NCBI RefSeq assembly: GCF_037975245.1
Contig: NC_092582.1
Span: 6,800,001 to 6,864,000 of the forward strand
DNA length: 64,000 bases
Reading direction: 5' to 3'
Source of the DNA: Apostichopus japonicus
Lineage: Eukaryota > Echinodermata > Holothuroidea > Aspidochirotida > Stichopodidae
This document shows, one piece after another, positions 37,251 through 50,354 of the stretch. The translations under genes and the position numbers were made by a program. Every line of letters begins with the position of its first letter. Position 1 is the stretch's first letter. A model generated the notes under the pieces. That model did not search any database. It was not told where the DNA came from and worked only from the letters and a program-made list of their open reading frames with translations.

Positions 37251-38400
37251 CGCCATAAACAGCACGATTTGTTCGAATAGTTTGCTGTTTAGTAATCTAC
37301 CGCACACATTACTGTTTTGCATCACTGCGCATGTCAGTAGACCACTAATTTAATAATGGTCACATAGTTTCACGAGGATGTACAACAAGTGTAACGAACG
37401 TTACAATTGACTTGTCACAGGGTTTGCATTGATCATGTCAAATGACAGCTATGATACTGCGAATGTTCAGCAAAATGATCATGCATAACCGCAATGCGGC
37501 AGGTACCACCACAACATAGATGAAGGCCCGGTAATTACATAAGTATTGCCTTGCAATTTTCGTAATTATATAGTCTTCAGTTATCCAGTAATTCCTTCTC
37601 TCTCCAGAGTCCTCTAAATGGGTTGTATTTTTACCTAGTCTCATTAACTCTCAATAGTCTCTAAGAATACTCAATCTGCATAACTTATGGAGCATGCGGT
37701 ATAGTTGCATTGCATGCAAGGTTTCAAGTGTAGGTGAATGTACCCACTTAACTAAAGGACAGCAGTTGTTTGGAAGTTTTTATTATTTAAAATTGTAAAC
37801 ATGTTTTCGACATTGCTGGAAACGGTTGCAAATTTAGAATTTGTGATTTGATGACGAAAATAGATTATTGACCTTTGGTGTAAGGATCAGTTTCTGGTGA
37901 ACTGTATTTGTACTCATTAAAGGTATATCCCGATAGGGTAAATATCTTTATAGAAAAACTAAAAGAGTGACTTTGGATGAGTACCATTTAATTCTGGAGA
38001 ATATTTTATAACTTAACAAAATGCAGTTGTAACCAACTTTACAAGGTAAAAGTATTAAAATAGCAGCCAAGGGAAGATAATTATATAGATAAAAGAATTG
38101 CAACTCAACACGCCACCATACTGCACATGTAGGAATAAGGGAGCACATGGAAGAAATTAATCTGGTTATAACGCGCATATACCCTGCAAGATAAGACCCG
38201 TGGTTGATAAAATCTGCCCCTACAGACGTCTCCTATTTATTCGGTGTTCTTGCGTCTTGCACGGTCTTTCTGGAAAGAGAAGTTACTGTGGGATGATGCT
38301 CCCTCCCTCCCTCTCTAAAGGTCCCGCGAGACACAGACTCAGCGAGTCAGACAATCTGGACCAATTAACAACTTTTTGGCAATTAAATTGGTTTTAATGT
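37251..38400. other. No recognisable gene
   Basis: AT-rich spacer without exon or RNA signals that I can support. Confidence 0.4.
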
Positions 38401-38495
38401 CTTAATTGTACTTGTTTTTGTCAAACCTTTACCCACAATTGGTTGGACACATACGTTCCCAGTATTGGGTAAAATATGTTCCCACTTGGTACGCT
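38401..38495. mobile_element. Possible third fragment of the GTTGGTTAA-type element
   Basis: The phrase ACATACGTTCCCAGTATTGG, then GTAAAAT, resembles ACATACGTGCCCAGTGTTGG, then TTAAGGT, in the element at 10430-10655. Neighbouring TTGGTTGG and CCAATT motifs fit the same family. It is strongly diverged. Confidence 0.4.
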
Positions 38496-39653
38496 ATATA
38501 CTAATGCAACAATGAAAGATACGTTTCCAATATTGAAACGAACTATACTTACACCTTGGGTAACACATTTAAAGGTTAAATATCTTCTCAATGTGGAAAC
38601 GAGATGTCTGGAAAAGTAATCCTATAAAAAAAGCATCCACAAAAAACCCCTATTATTCATGGAAAATGATGATTGTGTCCTTGGGTTAACAATATAAATG
38701 GGTGCCCCACATACGTATTTCATTCAGAAAAGCCCATTTACGGATTAATAACTATCAATGAAACGGTCTCGTAAATCATAATGGTAATCATTAGTGAGGA
38801 AAAAACACATTAATGGAATGTATATAAACAGATAGTTAGGCACTTAATATCACGAAAGTAATTCCAAGGGATATCGACCCGTTATTTATCGGTAATCGAG
38901 AAACGTTATTATAATTATACTGTTATACAAGTTAATCGCCGAAAATAATTGTAAGCATGTTTCATGCTATTCAAAGTATAAAAGTAATACAACTTGGTTT
39001 AGAATTGGCATTAAGAGATAAATTAGATGTCAGAATATGGCTTAAATTTTTCAATATTTAACAGAAACTGACAAGTGAAAGCATGGCAGACTTTAAATAA
39101 TATCTAATGACGAGAATCAATGAATGAATTACAGAACTGTGGTTATAAGAGACAATCACTCTCCCAAGAAACTGTACGGTTATCTCTCATGTCATGTCTA
39201 AAATTTGCATTGCGAAAAAAAACCCGCAAACTAAACCAAAAATAATATTCATAAACAAGTAATAATAACCAACTTTATCGGCCAGTTATCATTCAAAATT
39301 CGCCGAACGGGCCTTATAATTTACAAAACACAGCATGCCTGCATCGCACATGCACGAAGGTATCGCAGTAAAATATGGTCTCGGTTTCAACTCCAGGAAA
39401 TGGGAATTGCCAGGTATCGCCAAATAATCATCTCCCCCAGGTACGCCATAATTGATGGAACTGATGACATTTTTATTAAAAGTCGAAATTTTTCTAAAAC
39501 CATGAAACGCAATCATGAAACAGTTGACATGGACCTATAGTTATCACTATATGCTTTACACTATATATCATACCTTACTTAGTACCACCTTCATGATACT
39601 ACCACAACGAATGTGGCTTCATATTATCAAGAATTAGGGAAACCTAAATGTAT

Positions 39654-39779
39654 TATTGTAGTGCGCGTGTGCGTTACAACATTGGCATTACTGGCAGTGA
39701 ACGATACCTACATGACGGGACGTTGAAACGTAAAATTTCATAAAGTCTCTGTATTGGTTGCAGTTTCAGAGGCTAGCTG
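39654..39779 (-). repeat. Unclassified 126-bp dispersed repeat, copy 2
   Basis: Reverse-complement match of 21944-22069. Both copies stop matching abruptly at both ends (GCCTCTGAAACTGCAA side and CACTACAATAA side), so the unit is about 126 bp. There is no target duplication or terminal repeat that I can see. Confidence 0.75.
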
Positions 39780-41763
39780 CATAAAGTGTCATTCCTCGTA
39801 TAATTAAACTGAATTGATTAGGATTATTGTCACCCATGGTGAAATTTATGAAATTCATTATCATGAATTTTAAATCTGCATTTATTTCGCGTTGTAAGTT
39901 TGCAGCACTTTTACCCAAGCCATGTAAGACTGGCACACGACTGGAAACATACGAGATTTATCAGCGGTTACAACAAGCTAACCACCAATAATATTTTCGT
40001 GAGTTATTAACCGTTTGACAAAGTGCATACAACTTCAATGGCTTCTATTTTTTCATTGAGAAAGATATCTAATCTCATTTTTATAGGCCTTCCTATTTTC
40101 TTAACATTGCATGGTCATGAGAGGCCAAATGTTACATTATAAGACACAAAATGACTATTGTTAAATATTGGAAAGCAAATGGAATCGAACACTTATCTTA
40201 AATCTCATTATGCGCAAGTTTATTCTCATCCTTCCATTACATATCCAATATTAGAATGCAAAGTGTTACTGAGAGCCTTTTTATCGTAAAAGATCCAGTC
40301 AGTGAGTTAAGAATTCTCGGTGCGAAAATCTCCTTATACACGTTTTAAAGAAAAGTCACCCAAGAAAGAACCTGGGCACGGAAAAAAAGCAACCAAACGA
40401 AAGACTGATCCGCTCTCAACCCCAATCACATTACATTAAGACTGTGACTGTGTGATCATCGTCAGGTGTCACATGTTCAAGTGATGAACCTTGTTTGTAA
40501 ACATCAAACACATTAGTTATGCATCGATTCTTCAGTATAAAGCAAAGGTATATATCTGTGAATGAAATCCCAGTCAAAATATCAAACGTGAATGTTAGAG
40601 CCTATTACACTTTGGCTATAAACGGTGCCCAATGACGTTCCATTAATGGTATGTTTGCATTGTTTATCAGAATGTAAGCCCATTGGCTTGCAGAAGTAAT
40701 ACAAAGGCAACCAGAATTCAGTGAAGGTTTTCGAATATCAAGGTATGATAACTGTTGTGCATAAGAACAGGTCGATTGCTTATTTAGAAAAGTTGAAACA
40801 AATCCTCAAGTTATTTTTATAAATATGATCGACAGATAGTTCTAATGTTCAAATTAAGATTTTGTAAAAGAAGATTTATTGGAATTTTAATAAACGATTT
40901 ACTCAATGTATCAAATGGTTTAAAATAGTTAACCTTAATAATATACCAGTCTTTGAAATTTGCATTATTATATTGAAAGGAACAACCCTTTAATTAAGAG
41001 CCGTAGTAACAATAGTGTGACACTTATTACAAATCAAAATTTACATATTAAGACAAAAAATAACAAAACCGATTACTTAAATATTTTAATAAATGGAAAA
41101 CGACGAATAATCAACAAGCAAGAAGCTATATTTATATATAGAGATGGGGCGATTATAAAATAAATAAACAAAGTTATTGGAAAAAAAGAACGACCACTTT
41201 GTAATTGACTCTATTTGCTCTGCTTCAGATGACACGATGAAGCCAGTGATAGCTGTTTTTCTGACAAATTCGTCCTTAAATTGATATGAAAACTTATTTT
41301 ACTTTCATTATGTATAGGAATCACAGATCGTTTAGGATATATACTCTGTTCTTTTTCACCTCCATTACTATGCTCCCATAAGTTTCCATTTTTACACTCA
41401 TTCTATTTTATCTTCACAGTCCTTAACCCCCATTCAACACTCTTCCCTTTCATCTCATCTCTCATTTATTGTGTCTTATTTTGCTCTATCAAAATATCCA
41501 ATTTAGTTCTCTCTCCATCTGTCTCTTCATGTCCTAAATTTGTTTTCGTTGCACTCTGAAAGAAATCCTGCTAGGACTGGAAAGTCCGGCCCTCTGACTT
41601 TTTTTATATCGGATGAACATCGGACCCCTTCTTTTGACTTTTAAGATTTAATTTAAACCTAACATGATGGCCTCCGCCATTTAAGAAACAGGAAGAAGAA
41701 TCATTGCCTGTGCTACAAAGTTCCCTCTAGAGATGTGAGAAGGTTCTAAAGAGAGGGAGATGG
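39780..41763. other. No recognisable gene
   Basis: AT-rich spacer. The + frame at 40960-41163 (67 codons) is Asn/Ile/Lys-rich, as expected of chance frames in AT-rich DNA. Confidence 0.4.
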
Positions 41764-42522
41764 GAAAGAAAATTAAAATACCCTACAGTGAAATGTAAGT
41801 CTTTTTTTTTTTTTTTCCAAATTTTATTTCAACATCCTTTCGTTGCATAAATTATAATTTCAACATTCTTACGTTGCATAAATTATAAAGGAACATAATA
41901 TGAAGAAAAAAATTATACGATTGATGAAGTCTTTACGAAATTAAGAGATTGCATTTCTTAAATGCATTATGTAAAGTATTATATGAAATGGGCGCATGAA
42001 ATTTAGACGTTTGTAAATATTCTTCTACTTGAAGCATAAATTTAAATCGGAATAAAAATTCGTTTAAATTAGGGAGTTCTTCTTCAACTTTTTTCTTGAA
42101 AATATAATATTTTAGGTAGAAAATCAGAAAGTTGTAGGGGTGCTTTAGGCACAATTTGTACCCGAAATAAATGTCCTGCTTTGAAAAGAAAAATTGTTGG
42201 CCAAGCACAGATTGTTCAACATCTAAAATAAATGACTTGCTCATATTACAATCCCAAAATAAATGATCAATAGTTTCTCCATTCTCCTCACAAAAGGTGC
42301 ACATTGAATTATTTTTAATATTCAATTGATGAAGCAAACGGTTTGTCCCCAGAATCCTATGAGTGAAACGATACTGAAAAAATTTAATCTTACTGTCTCT
42401 TAATGACTGAAAAGGGCTTAAAAAAACCCTTCTCCATTGATCCTCATTAAACTGAAAAGAGGTTTCCCATTTCAGACAAGCGGTCGAAAGAAAATTAAAA
42501 TACCCTACAGTGAAATGTAAGT
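41764..42522 (-). mobile_element. L1/Tx1-like LINE, 5'-truncated, with 37-bp target duplication
   Basis: A perfect 37-bp direct repeat (41764-41800 and 42486-42522, starting GAAAGAAAATTAAAATACCC) flanks an insertion read on the - strand. Next to the left repeat are 15 T (poly(A) of the element). Then comes a 3' UTR holding two copies of a CGTTGCATAAATTATA phrase. From about 42485 down to the stop at 41933 one frame is open. It reads CLKWETSFQFNEDQW, SKIKFFQYRFTHRILGTNRL and a Cys-x2-Cys-x8-His-x4-Cys finger (CTFCEENGETIDHLFWDC). That is the zinc-binding C-terminal region of L1/Tx1-type reverse-transcriptase proteins. The rest of the ORF is missing, so it cannot move. Confidence 0.9.
41933..42485 (-). 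CDS. C-terminal fragment of LINE ORF2 protein
   Basis: About 183 codons with no internal stop or frameshift. It covers the end of the reverse-transcriptase protein: a W-E-T-S-F-Q and R-R-V-F segment, the F-x-H-R-I-L-G-T-N motif, the CCHC finger near its centre, and a Phe/Lys-rich tail ending in TAA. The intact frame together with identical flanking repeats indicates a recent insertion. It lacks the endonuclease and catalytic domains and has no start of its own. Confidence 0.85.
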
Positions 42523-44185
42523 TAATATTTAATAAAAAAAAAAAAAAACCCAGAAAGACAGGAAAAAATGGATAAGAAAAGGAAAAAGAAAAAACAGGGG
42601 CTCAGGTAATTACCGTTCCTCTTGGGTGTCCATATGGGTTTTGTTCCAAGAACATAATACTTAAAATAGATACCATGTATGCGTTGGTTATATAACATGA
42701 ACAAGATTTGGTAGGTTCAATACATGATAATTTGTTAAAAATGTCGAGAATATTCAACATATAATCTAAACTTCAAGCATTTAAAAAAAAATTATGTCGA
42801 GAAACTTGGTAAACTTGGCGACTTTACTCAAATTGCTGCATTACGTCTATATAACCGGTGGAAGATATGTTTGTAGTTTTGTTTCTTCTATAACTGCAAT
42901 ATATGGTCCATGGTACATATAGAATACGTTTTTAACAATGGTTGTTGCCATAACCGCATAATTGATTTTTGCCCTTTTGATTTACATAAAGTCAGGAGAG
43001 CATGCAGTTTGTTTATGAAAAAAGGTAAATAACCTCGTTATGCTGAGAATTTAAGTAGGCATAACTTCAAATCACCTAGCATTCCACACTGAGAATAACA
43101 TATACAGAAGTGAAAATGTAGAAGAAAAAAAAAACTCTAGAAATTCCAATCAGGAAAGAGACATAATTAATCTGATATTTTGGTTACAGGTACTGAACGT
43201 TGCGCCTAAAACCAAATATATTATTGACACCACTCGGTTCACTTCGATAATTCACTACACACCGAACAAAAGAATATCCATGATATTGTAGTAGTTTATT
43301 AATCATAGAATTGACCTTACAAAATATGTGAATCAACTATATAGGAACATTCCCAATTGCTTAAAGGAAACTACGAGGCCCTCTACCAGGATTACAAGAT
43401 TGAAACCCGATAGTTTAATTATACTCAAGTGGAGCAAATATTCTTTTAGGTTTTAGTGTCCTCAATTAAGAGCAAAAGTCGTTAGTTCGTGTGTTGCTTG
43501 CCAAGTTTCTGCGACATTAATTTACCGGTTCAATAGTTTCAATCGATGTTGTTGGTAGGACGGAAAACTAAGAAGTAAACCATGTTTTGAATTACTAGTC
43601 GCTGACAAAAAAATAAACTGGCGTATGTAAATATAATTAACATGCTCTAATGTTTCCACCAAACTGTTTTCAATTTTTCATTTATTTTACCATGATAAAT
43701 GACCGCGAATACCACAGAATACATGACACTCTTTGGCACTGCCAATTTTGTTTGTATTTTGTGTGTGCAAGTTCCTTATATCGTGATTTTGTTAAAGCAG
43801 AATCAAATTCTGTTTTTTGCTTTATAGGCATTGAAGACTCGCCCCAAACAGCGTGCGGCCATCTTTAAAAAGTTAACTTTCCGTTGCTTGCAAGTGAAGT
43901 TTTTCTCTTGTCGCTACAAAATGCAGACAGTAATGAAACGTGATACCTTGTTATTTTTAGCTGGACCTCAGATGTCCATCGCTGCTATGTACACTGTGTT
44001 GTGGGTATTGACCGTAGCTGCATGTATTGACTGTACACTAGTGTCTAATTACCGACGGTAGTAAGCTGTGTGTGTATTTTCTGGGATCGATGGTGGTGTC
44101 TAACACTTCTGTACACCTCATTCAAAACTAGGTCAGATTACCGGCATTTATTTCTTTCTTGCGCGATTCTTCACACCCTTTAAGC
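42523..44185. other. No recognisable gene
   Basis: Two overlapping + frames at 43650-44061 show no family resemblance, although one contains a TTTATAG|GCATTGAAG acceptor-like site at about 43827. No other support was found. Confidence 0.35.
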
Positions 44186-44594
44186 CAGGGTTGTCCAACC
44201 TACGGCCCGCGGGCCACAGTCCGGCCCGCCGCAGGGTTGCGTCCGGCCCGCCAGAGATGCTCTACGGTGCGAAATTTGAGTGAGCAGATTTATTGATAAC
44301 AATTTGAAGCTATATATAATAAATCATTCGAACCTTCTGGGTCCAAAAAACTGCATACAGGTCAGTTTGTGTGACACTCTCTCAGCGGAGGGGGGCGGGG
44401 GGGGGCGGCTGGACTTTATTCATCTGTTTTTTCAGGAAGGAAATAAATCAGTGCGCTACGCGCGCAGTGCTCACATTTTGTTGCCTTGGGCTTCGGGCCA
44501 AAAAATCGAAAAATCGATCGTAGGGTTCATGCGGCCCCTCCTTCATAATCATCATTCCGTGTGGCCCTCCTCTGCAAAAGGTTGGACAACCCTG
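44186..44594 (-). mobile_element. hAT-type non-autonomous element, copy B (409 bp)
   Basis: Same family as 33575-33969 but inverted. It starts CAGGGTTGTCCAACCTACGG and ends with the reverse complement of the same 16-bp terminus. The flanking 8 bp are CTTTAAGC on both sides, a perfect target duplication. It contains the GGCCCGCGGGCC palindrome and a G-run at about 44389-44406. Open frames inside it are accidental. Confidence 0.92.
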
Positions 44595-46885
44595 CTTTAA
44601 GCGTTTCATCAGACTTGGCGGTTGTATACGTAATTTATGAACTAACTGGGTGTAAGGTTATATTATCACTAGCATCGGCAATTGTAGGCCGATGTATATC
44701 GACGAACTATATGCTACGCTCTGTGAACAAACAGCGATCTTTCTTTTTGATGAAAACAACTCGATAAACTCTTAAAATTTGAAAGAGAGAAACCAAACAG
44801 TTTGAATATCAAATGTTAACTTGACAATTTAAAGTATTGTTCAAGAGATGTTACAGAACACATCTCAACAACAAAAAATAGTATATATAACATGTCTTTA
44901 AGTTAGGTAAGGTTAACAAGACGAAGAAGCCTCCATCTAGTAATTTGTCAGCTGTGAAGTTCTGTCATAATAAGGAACATGACTTGAATATACTTGCTTT
45001 CATCTTTTTCATTTTGGCGACAGCTCACACTTGTCAAGAATTTCAGAGTTATATTGCCAATGTCAGTTTTGGATCTATATTAAAGAAACTTACACACAAA
45101 AGGACCGTCGCCATGTAAACATTACAAAGCAGTATGATATTATCATAAGCATACAATTACATTATCTAATCCAAAAAAAATCAGAGAAACCATGTTTGTT
45201 TGTTTCTGCAACCATATAGGAAAAGGGACGAAGTGTCCGAACTTATCCTTTTGACAAACTTAATTGGCAGTATTCCTGATATTAACCCAAACTAACTCAA
45301 ATTGTATTGAATGTTATTCAATTCTACCATATTCTAATTAAGCCAAATATCTTCGGTTTGCAATCAGTAGCTGCGTGGTATATCTTACATTTTGTGTTAA
45401 CGTTCGATGGGAATTGGAACGGTCGTTATATGCTTTCTGCAAAAACTACAATATATATTCCAGGATTTCAGTTCAAATCTATTTAAAACACGCGGCGTTC
45501 ATAAGCTTAATCATGTCAATTCTTCCGATTAGCTGTTATATCTGTGACGTCATAATCTGATAACGATATCAGAACAGTGGTTCTATCACCGCTAAGAGTA
45601 TACCAGTGGCGGATATTCGAATCCGATTAAAAAATTTCTGTCAATTTTGGAGGAACGAATTATCGTTACCATCAAGAATTTCAACGTCACGTTCATATTT
45701 TTGTGTTATATATACATTATGGAAGTAGGTAGCTTGATGGAATGCGTGACAAACTCTGTGCTATTTTTATAATTTCAAGAATTCGCTGTTTCCTTTCATT
45801 TAATTGCATTATTTTGTTTGAGTTGACAAACAGCGTTGTGTCAAGGTTTGACGGACCCAGCTAAATACGACACATGAGAGAACAAGAGAGACCAAGCTTC
45901 ATATCATGTTAGACGAAAAAAAAATTAATCAAGGTAACATTGTTTGCGATCAGCAAAATAAACCATGGATGTAAATATACATTTCGTAAAATTTATAAAC
46001 CATATGAAACTCAAACGCATTCATGCTTGATCATATTTGGTTACTACAATTTCATCAATATATTAATGTAACTAGTTGACAAAACTCAACTTTCCAAATA
46101 TGTCATAAAAAACAATCAAAACTTACAAATAATACTGATTTTGGTTTATCTAATTGATTAAGAATATTATAACAAGATGTCCGATTGAAGACCTTTCCCT
46201 TTATTATTTATTCTCACAATGTTTCTTTATTACATAGTCGGCCTATACTTAAAATGACTCATAACAAACCACACCCCCCCCCCCAAAAACCCAGTGCAAC
46301 GTCATTTTAATGAAGATATTTTATGAGTTTCATTGTAGTGCATTTACTGAACCATTTCAGACTGTATTGTTGAGAGCTTAGTTTCAAACAGAAATATTTT
46401 ATTTTGGTAATATTATTTAGGGACTTTGTTTTCCTCTCTACATTACTTCCATTTTTGTTTCTTGTTATTTTCTATTTTTCTTTGATAAATATTAAGGTGT
46501 AATCATCTTATGAAGTACTTTTTCAATAGCGAGGCTTCTTAACGTAAACCTATAAGACCTACACTGGCATTTATTTTAGTTACAACATGTAGTGTTGTCC
46601 TTGCATACATGGAAACTAATAGAAAAACAAGTGCAAAAGGGAGATATGACGTCACCTGTGATCACATGACAATCCTCTGAGTACAATGAAAAGAAGTAAT
46701 TCCTCCGAGGTGTTTAAGATGCGAATAAAGTATAGTTATTTCAAACGCAACATACGTAAAAGAAATTTTACTATTGGATTTCATTTCTTTAAATATTTTC
46801 TCGATGGTCATGATAACATATCGTAAAAAAAAAACGTTTTCGAATGTTACAAAAGACAATTAAATACATGAACTATTCCTTTACA
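44595..46885. other. No recognisable gene
   Basis: AT-rich spacer with a poly-C run at 46274-46284. No exon, RNA gene or mobile element that I can support. Confidence 0.4.
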
Positions 46886-47214
46886 CAGGCGCGTAGCCAA
46901 GGGGGGGGGGGGCGAAGGGGGCAGCCGCCCCCCCTTGAGCATATTTTTTACAAACATTTTTAAGGTTTTTATAATATCGCTAGTATTTTCAAAAGAGAAA
47001 ATGCTAAGATACAACTAACAAGGCATGGGAAGTGCCATTTCCGGCGATCTGGGAGGCATTTACAGCCAAAATTTTCTTGTACGCTTCGCGCCAATCATGG
47101 TGGCGCTACGCTTAGATAGTTTGCAGAGCCGTATCTCTATATACGGCTCTGATAGTTTGCAATACCGAATCTACAGTTTCGCCCTCCCTTGGCAAATTCC
47201 TGGCTACGCGCCTG
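46886..47214. mobile_element. hAT-type miniature element (329 bp)
   Basis: Ends CAGGCGCGTAGCCA and TGGCTACGCGCCTG form a perfect 14-bp inverted repeat. The flanking 8 bp are CCTTTACA on both sides, a perfect target duplication. Next to the left end lies a 13-G run and a GGCAGCCGCCCCC palindrome. The centre contains a hairpin, GAGCCGTAT/ATACGGCTC, between two copies of GATAGTTTGCA. A 102-codon open frame across it is not a gene. Confidence 0.92.
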
Positions 47215-47523
47215 CCTTTACATGTGAACGATGGCGTACTATAAATCAAGGGATAACGTGGATTAGTTTTGATACTTTAGTACACATCATGAAAGGCGAC
47301 TTTCTTAATATTAGTATTCATCGTCTTAAGTAGTGTTCAATAGTAATGGTACCTAAAGCGTGTGTCAGATATAACAAAGAACAAGATGTCTTTAAAAGCT
47401 TTTACATGTTTTGAATATTTTCAGCGAAAAAGAGGAGGAAAAGCAAGGCACTTTCTTTGTATAAAACAATGGAAAGTATCGTGAATAAAAGCAATTCGCT
47501 GCAGGCTGAGTTTCCGGCACAGG

Positions 47524-47621
47524 GTTATATTTGTATGTCATAAAACGACCCTAACTTGCTAGCGTAATTCCACATATATGTGGAATAAAGCTAGCAAGAT
47601 TTTTATGACATTCAAATATAA
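47524..47621. repeat. Foldback (hairpin) repeat of about 98 bp
   Basis: The left arm reads TTATATTTGTATGTCATAAA, then CTTGCTAGC and ATTCCACATA. The right arm is its reverse complement, TATGTGGAAT, GCTAGCAAG and TTTTATGACATTCAAATATA, with a 9-base insertion in the left arm as the main difference. The arms meet with essentially no loop. It may be a tiny foldback transposon or a hairpin transcript; neither can be shown from sequence. Confidence 0.8.
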
Positions 47622-47650
47622 CTATTTACTATGACTATAACTATAACTAT

Positions 47651-47900
<250 letters not shown>

Positions 47901-47902
<2 letters not shown>

Positions 47903-49540
47903 TACGTGTATGTATGGTAACCTACATTATGTAGTACAGTAGTTGACAAAGCAAGAATACTGATTTTTCAAGAGAAACGTAAAACACATATTAAGTACTG
48001 ATACCTACAGCAGAAATATGTATCCATTAAGAAAACCAACAACATCCTTTATGTGTGACATTAACAAGCCAGGTAGCAAGCTTTTAGAACGAACAAAGAA
48101 TGTAGGCTAAACACACTTTCCCTGCAGGGTATATTTTTCATCGGTAAATTGAAATAATGGTAATCGTTCATGTTGTAAATACAATATAAATGTTTTCTCC
48201 GGAAACACGACACGAGAGAAGGTTGATTTTATTGACTATTAATATTCAAACCATGTATCAGATTTCGAAATATGTAAATATAATGTTATAAAGCACTTGA
48301 TCAATATTTTTTATCCTGTCACCATAACAATGGGAAACTGTGCGAGTCTAGGCGGGAAGACAACATACTGTGTATAGATGTGATAGAGAAACTGTAGAAA
48401 TGAATATTAAAGACCACGCTTAAGCTTGCGCTTCCTGAATCACCGTCGATGTCTGTATTTTGTAACTAGTTTAGCTTCTTTATTCAGACATATGATGGCC
48501 GTTACTATAGGACCCTAACTAAAATTAGGGTGAGTAGAGGCTGCAAACAGTATAGGAACGAAAGCGTGATCTTTATTGAGCTTACATTGCATTGTCGCAA
48601 AACAAAACCCATCGTTAAAGATCAATTTCACTTATTACATGCAATCGTTAAAATAGGCTATAGGACTATATGTTATGCCACTCTAGGATGAGCAGTGCTG
48701 TACCTTATACCAAATGCAATAGTACATATATTATCCCATAGCTTCGCATAACATAGCTTGTGCCACAATAGAAATTACGACATCTTATATTAACATCATA
48801 ATTAAAATGATTAATATTATACTACTGCACAATATCAAATGGACTACGATGGAACATATATACACCTGTATTTAAATATATTATATCAAAGACAGTCGAA
48901 ACACTGAACTAGTGCGACAAATCAAATATCATCCAAGCTTTAATGTACAATACGTCCCTCACTTCTACAGCCATGCATGGTTTACCCTCCGCAGATATAC
49001 ATGCGTCATTTCACGTGCACGCGCTTTGACAGTTGACGTCAGATAGCAGATGTATACTAACTAAATTAATTACATGAGTGAGATCGAGTGCAGGAACTGA
49101 TTGAGATAATGGAATTGAATTGAAATGAAACAAAGCTGTGTAATTTATATAGATTAGTCGTTGGGCAGACACTTATCATCGACTATGGTCTGTGATGTCA
49201 TCATGTTACATGTTTTTGAAAAGCTTTACTTTCTGATTATGTAATTACCTTGATTTATCCCTGATACTGCTTCCTTAAGTGTTCTCTCTACTTAGAATTC
49301 TATTTCAAATACACATGTATACTTGTAGGAATATGTATTCCCTTTGTTGTTGAGTGATTTAAGGATAATAAAGAAAATTCAGCAACTCCTATCTCTACCA
49401 TACAATATGCTTTGAAGATGTGGTTTTGGGCTTAAAGATGCAGACTCTTTTCAGCCATTATTTTACGCAAGGGACTGCCGCCACCTAGATTATCTCTACT
49501 CCATTGTATACTTGAACATGATATATCTTAGTCTGCAGGA
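47901..49540. other. No recognisable gene
   Basis: AT-rich spacer without coding or structural signals that I can support. Confidence 0.4.
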
Positions 49541-49752
49541 TCAGCATAACAAAGGTATACCTTTTATGTCAGCCATAGAAATAGACCACACATGGTTCAC
49601 AAAATACATAACTTCAAATGGAAGTGTATCCTTAATATTTCCAAACTGACCAATCATGTAAGCACGTATCGTCGCTTGGTCGTTACTATAGGAATCACCT
49701 GCAATGTATAGATTGTTTTCATTTCTAAAACTGCTTCTGGGTATTCTCACAG
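49541..49752 (-). CDS. Candidate terminal exon, weakly amine-oxidase-like
   Basis: On the - strand an acceptor-like CCTTTTAG precedes 49752. The open frame then reads VRIPRSSFRNENNLYIAGDS, YSNDQATIRAYMIGQFGNIK and on to a stop at 49541. The N-L-Y-I-A-G-D-S-Y-S segment resembles the FAD-contacting C-terminal motif of flavin amine oxidases. The residues after it do not fit, so the frame may cross an exon border (a GTCAGT lies after AYMIG). Composition is better than background, but no partner exon was identified. Confidence 0.3.
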
Positions 49753-50354
49753 CTAAAAGGTAATTCTTTTAAAAGCTATCGGTAGCTATCTTCAAATGCT
49801 TTTATCTCAAATTGGATGCTCCATATTGCAGAGGACTCTCCGAGGATAAGTCAGTGACGTCATACAGCGGAATGATTATAAACCCACTAACATTCTAATA
49901 TATATATACAGATATCTATTGAAACAAATGTCTTTGCAAGGTATAAAATTTTTTGGAAACAATCTATGGCAATAATGAGGTTAAAGTGTTTTCTCCGTTG
50001 GTTTTGGTTTAGCAAAGTAGTAACATAGTTTGAAGTTCGATTTATTTTCATACTGCTTGCTCATGCAATATCTCCGAAAAGTTCTATGTTTGATTTATTT
50101 ATCCTTTGGATATGAGATTATAAAATATAATATGATCACGAGTAAACAGTAGATCCCTCACCAACATTAAACTTCATTGTCTGCATGTATTTATGTACGG
50201 TCAAGTTCCAATACTCGATCTTGGGTGACTTTTCATAAAAAATAATCTAACACATTAGTAATATAACACTGAATTTATGTAATTTTTCTGTAGCAAATCT
50301 TACAATTTTACAGCAAAAAATGATACGAGGCTTTGGGGCCGGATATAATCTGCG

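Noticed and set aside
47025-47333. 102-codon open frame
   Set aside because: It lies across the 329-bp hAT miniature element and runs past its target duplication, so it is accidental.
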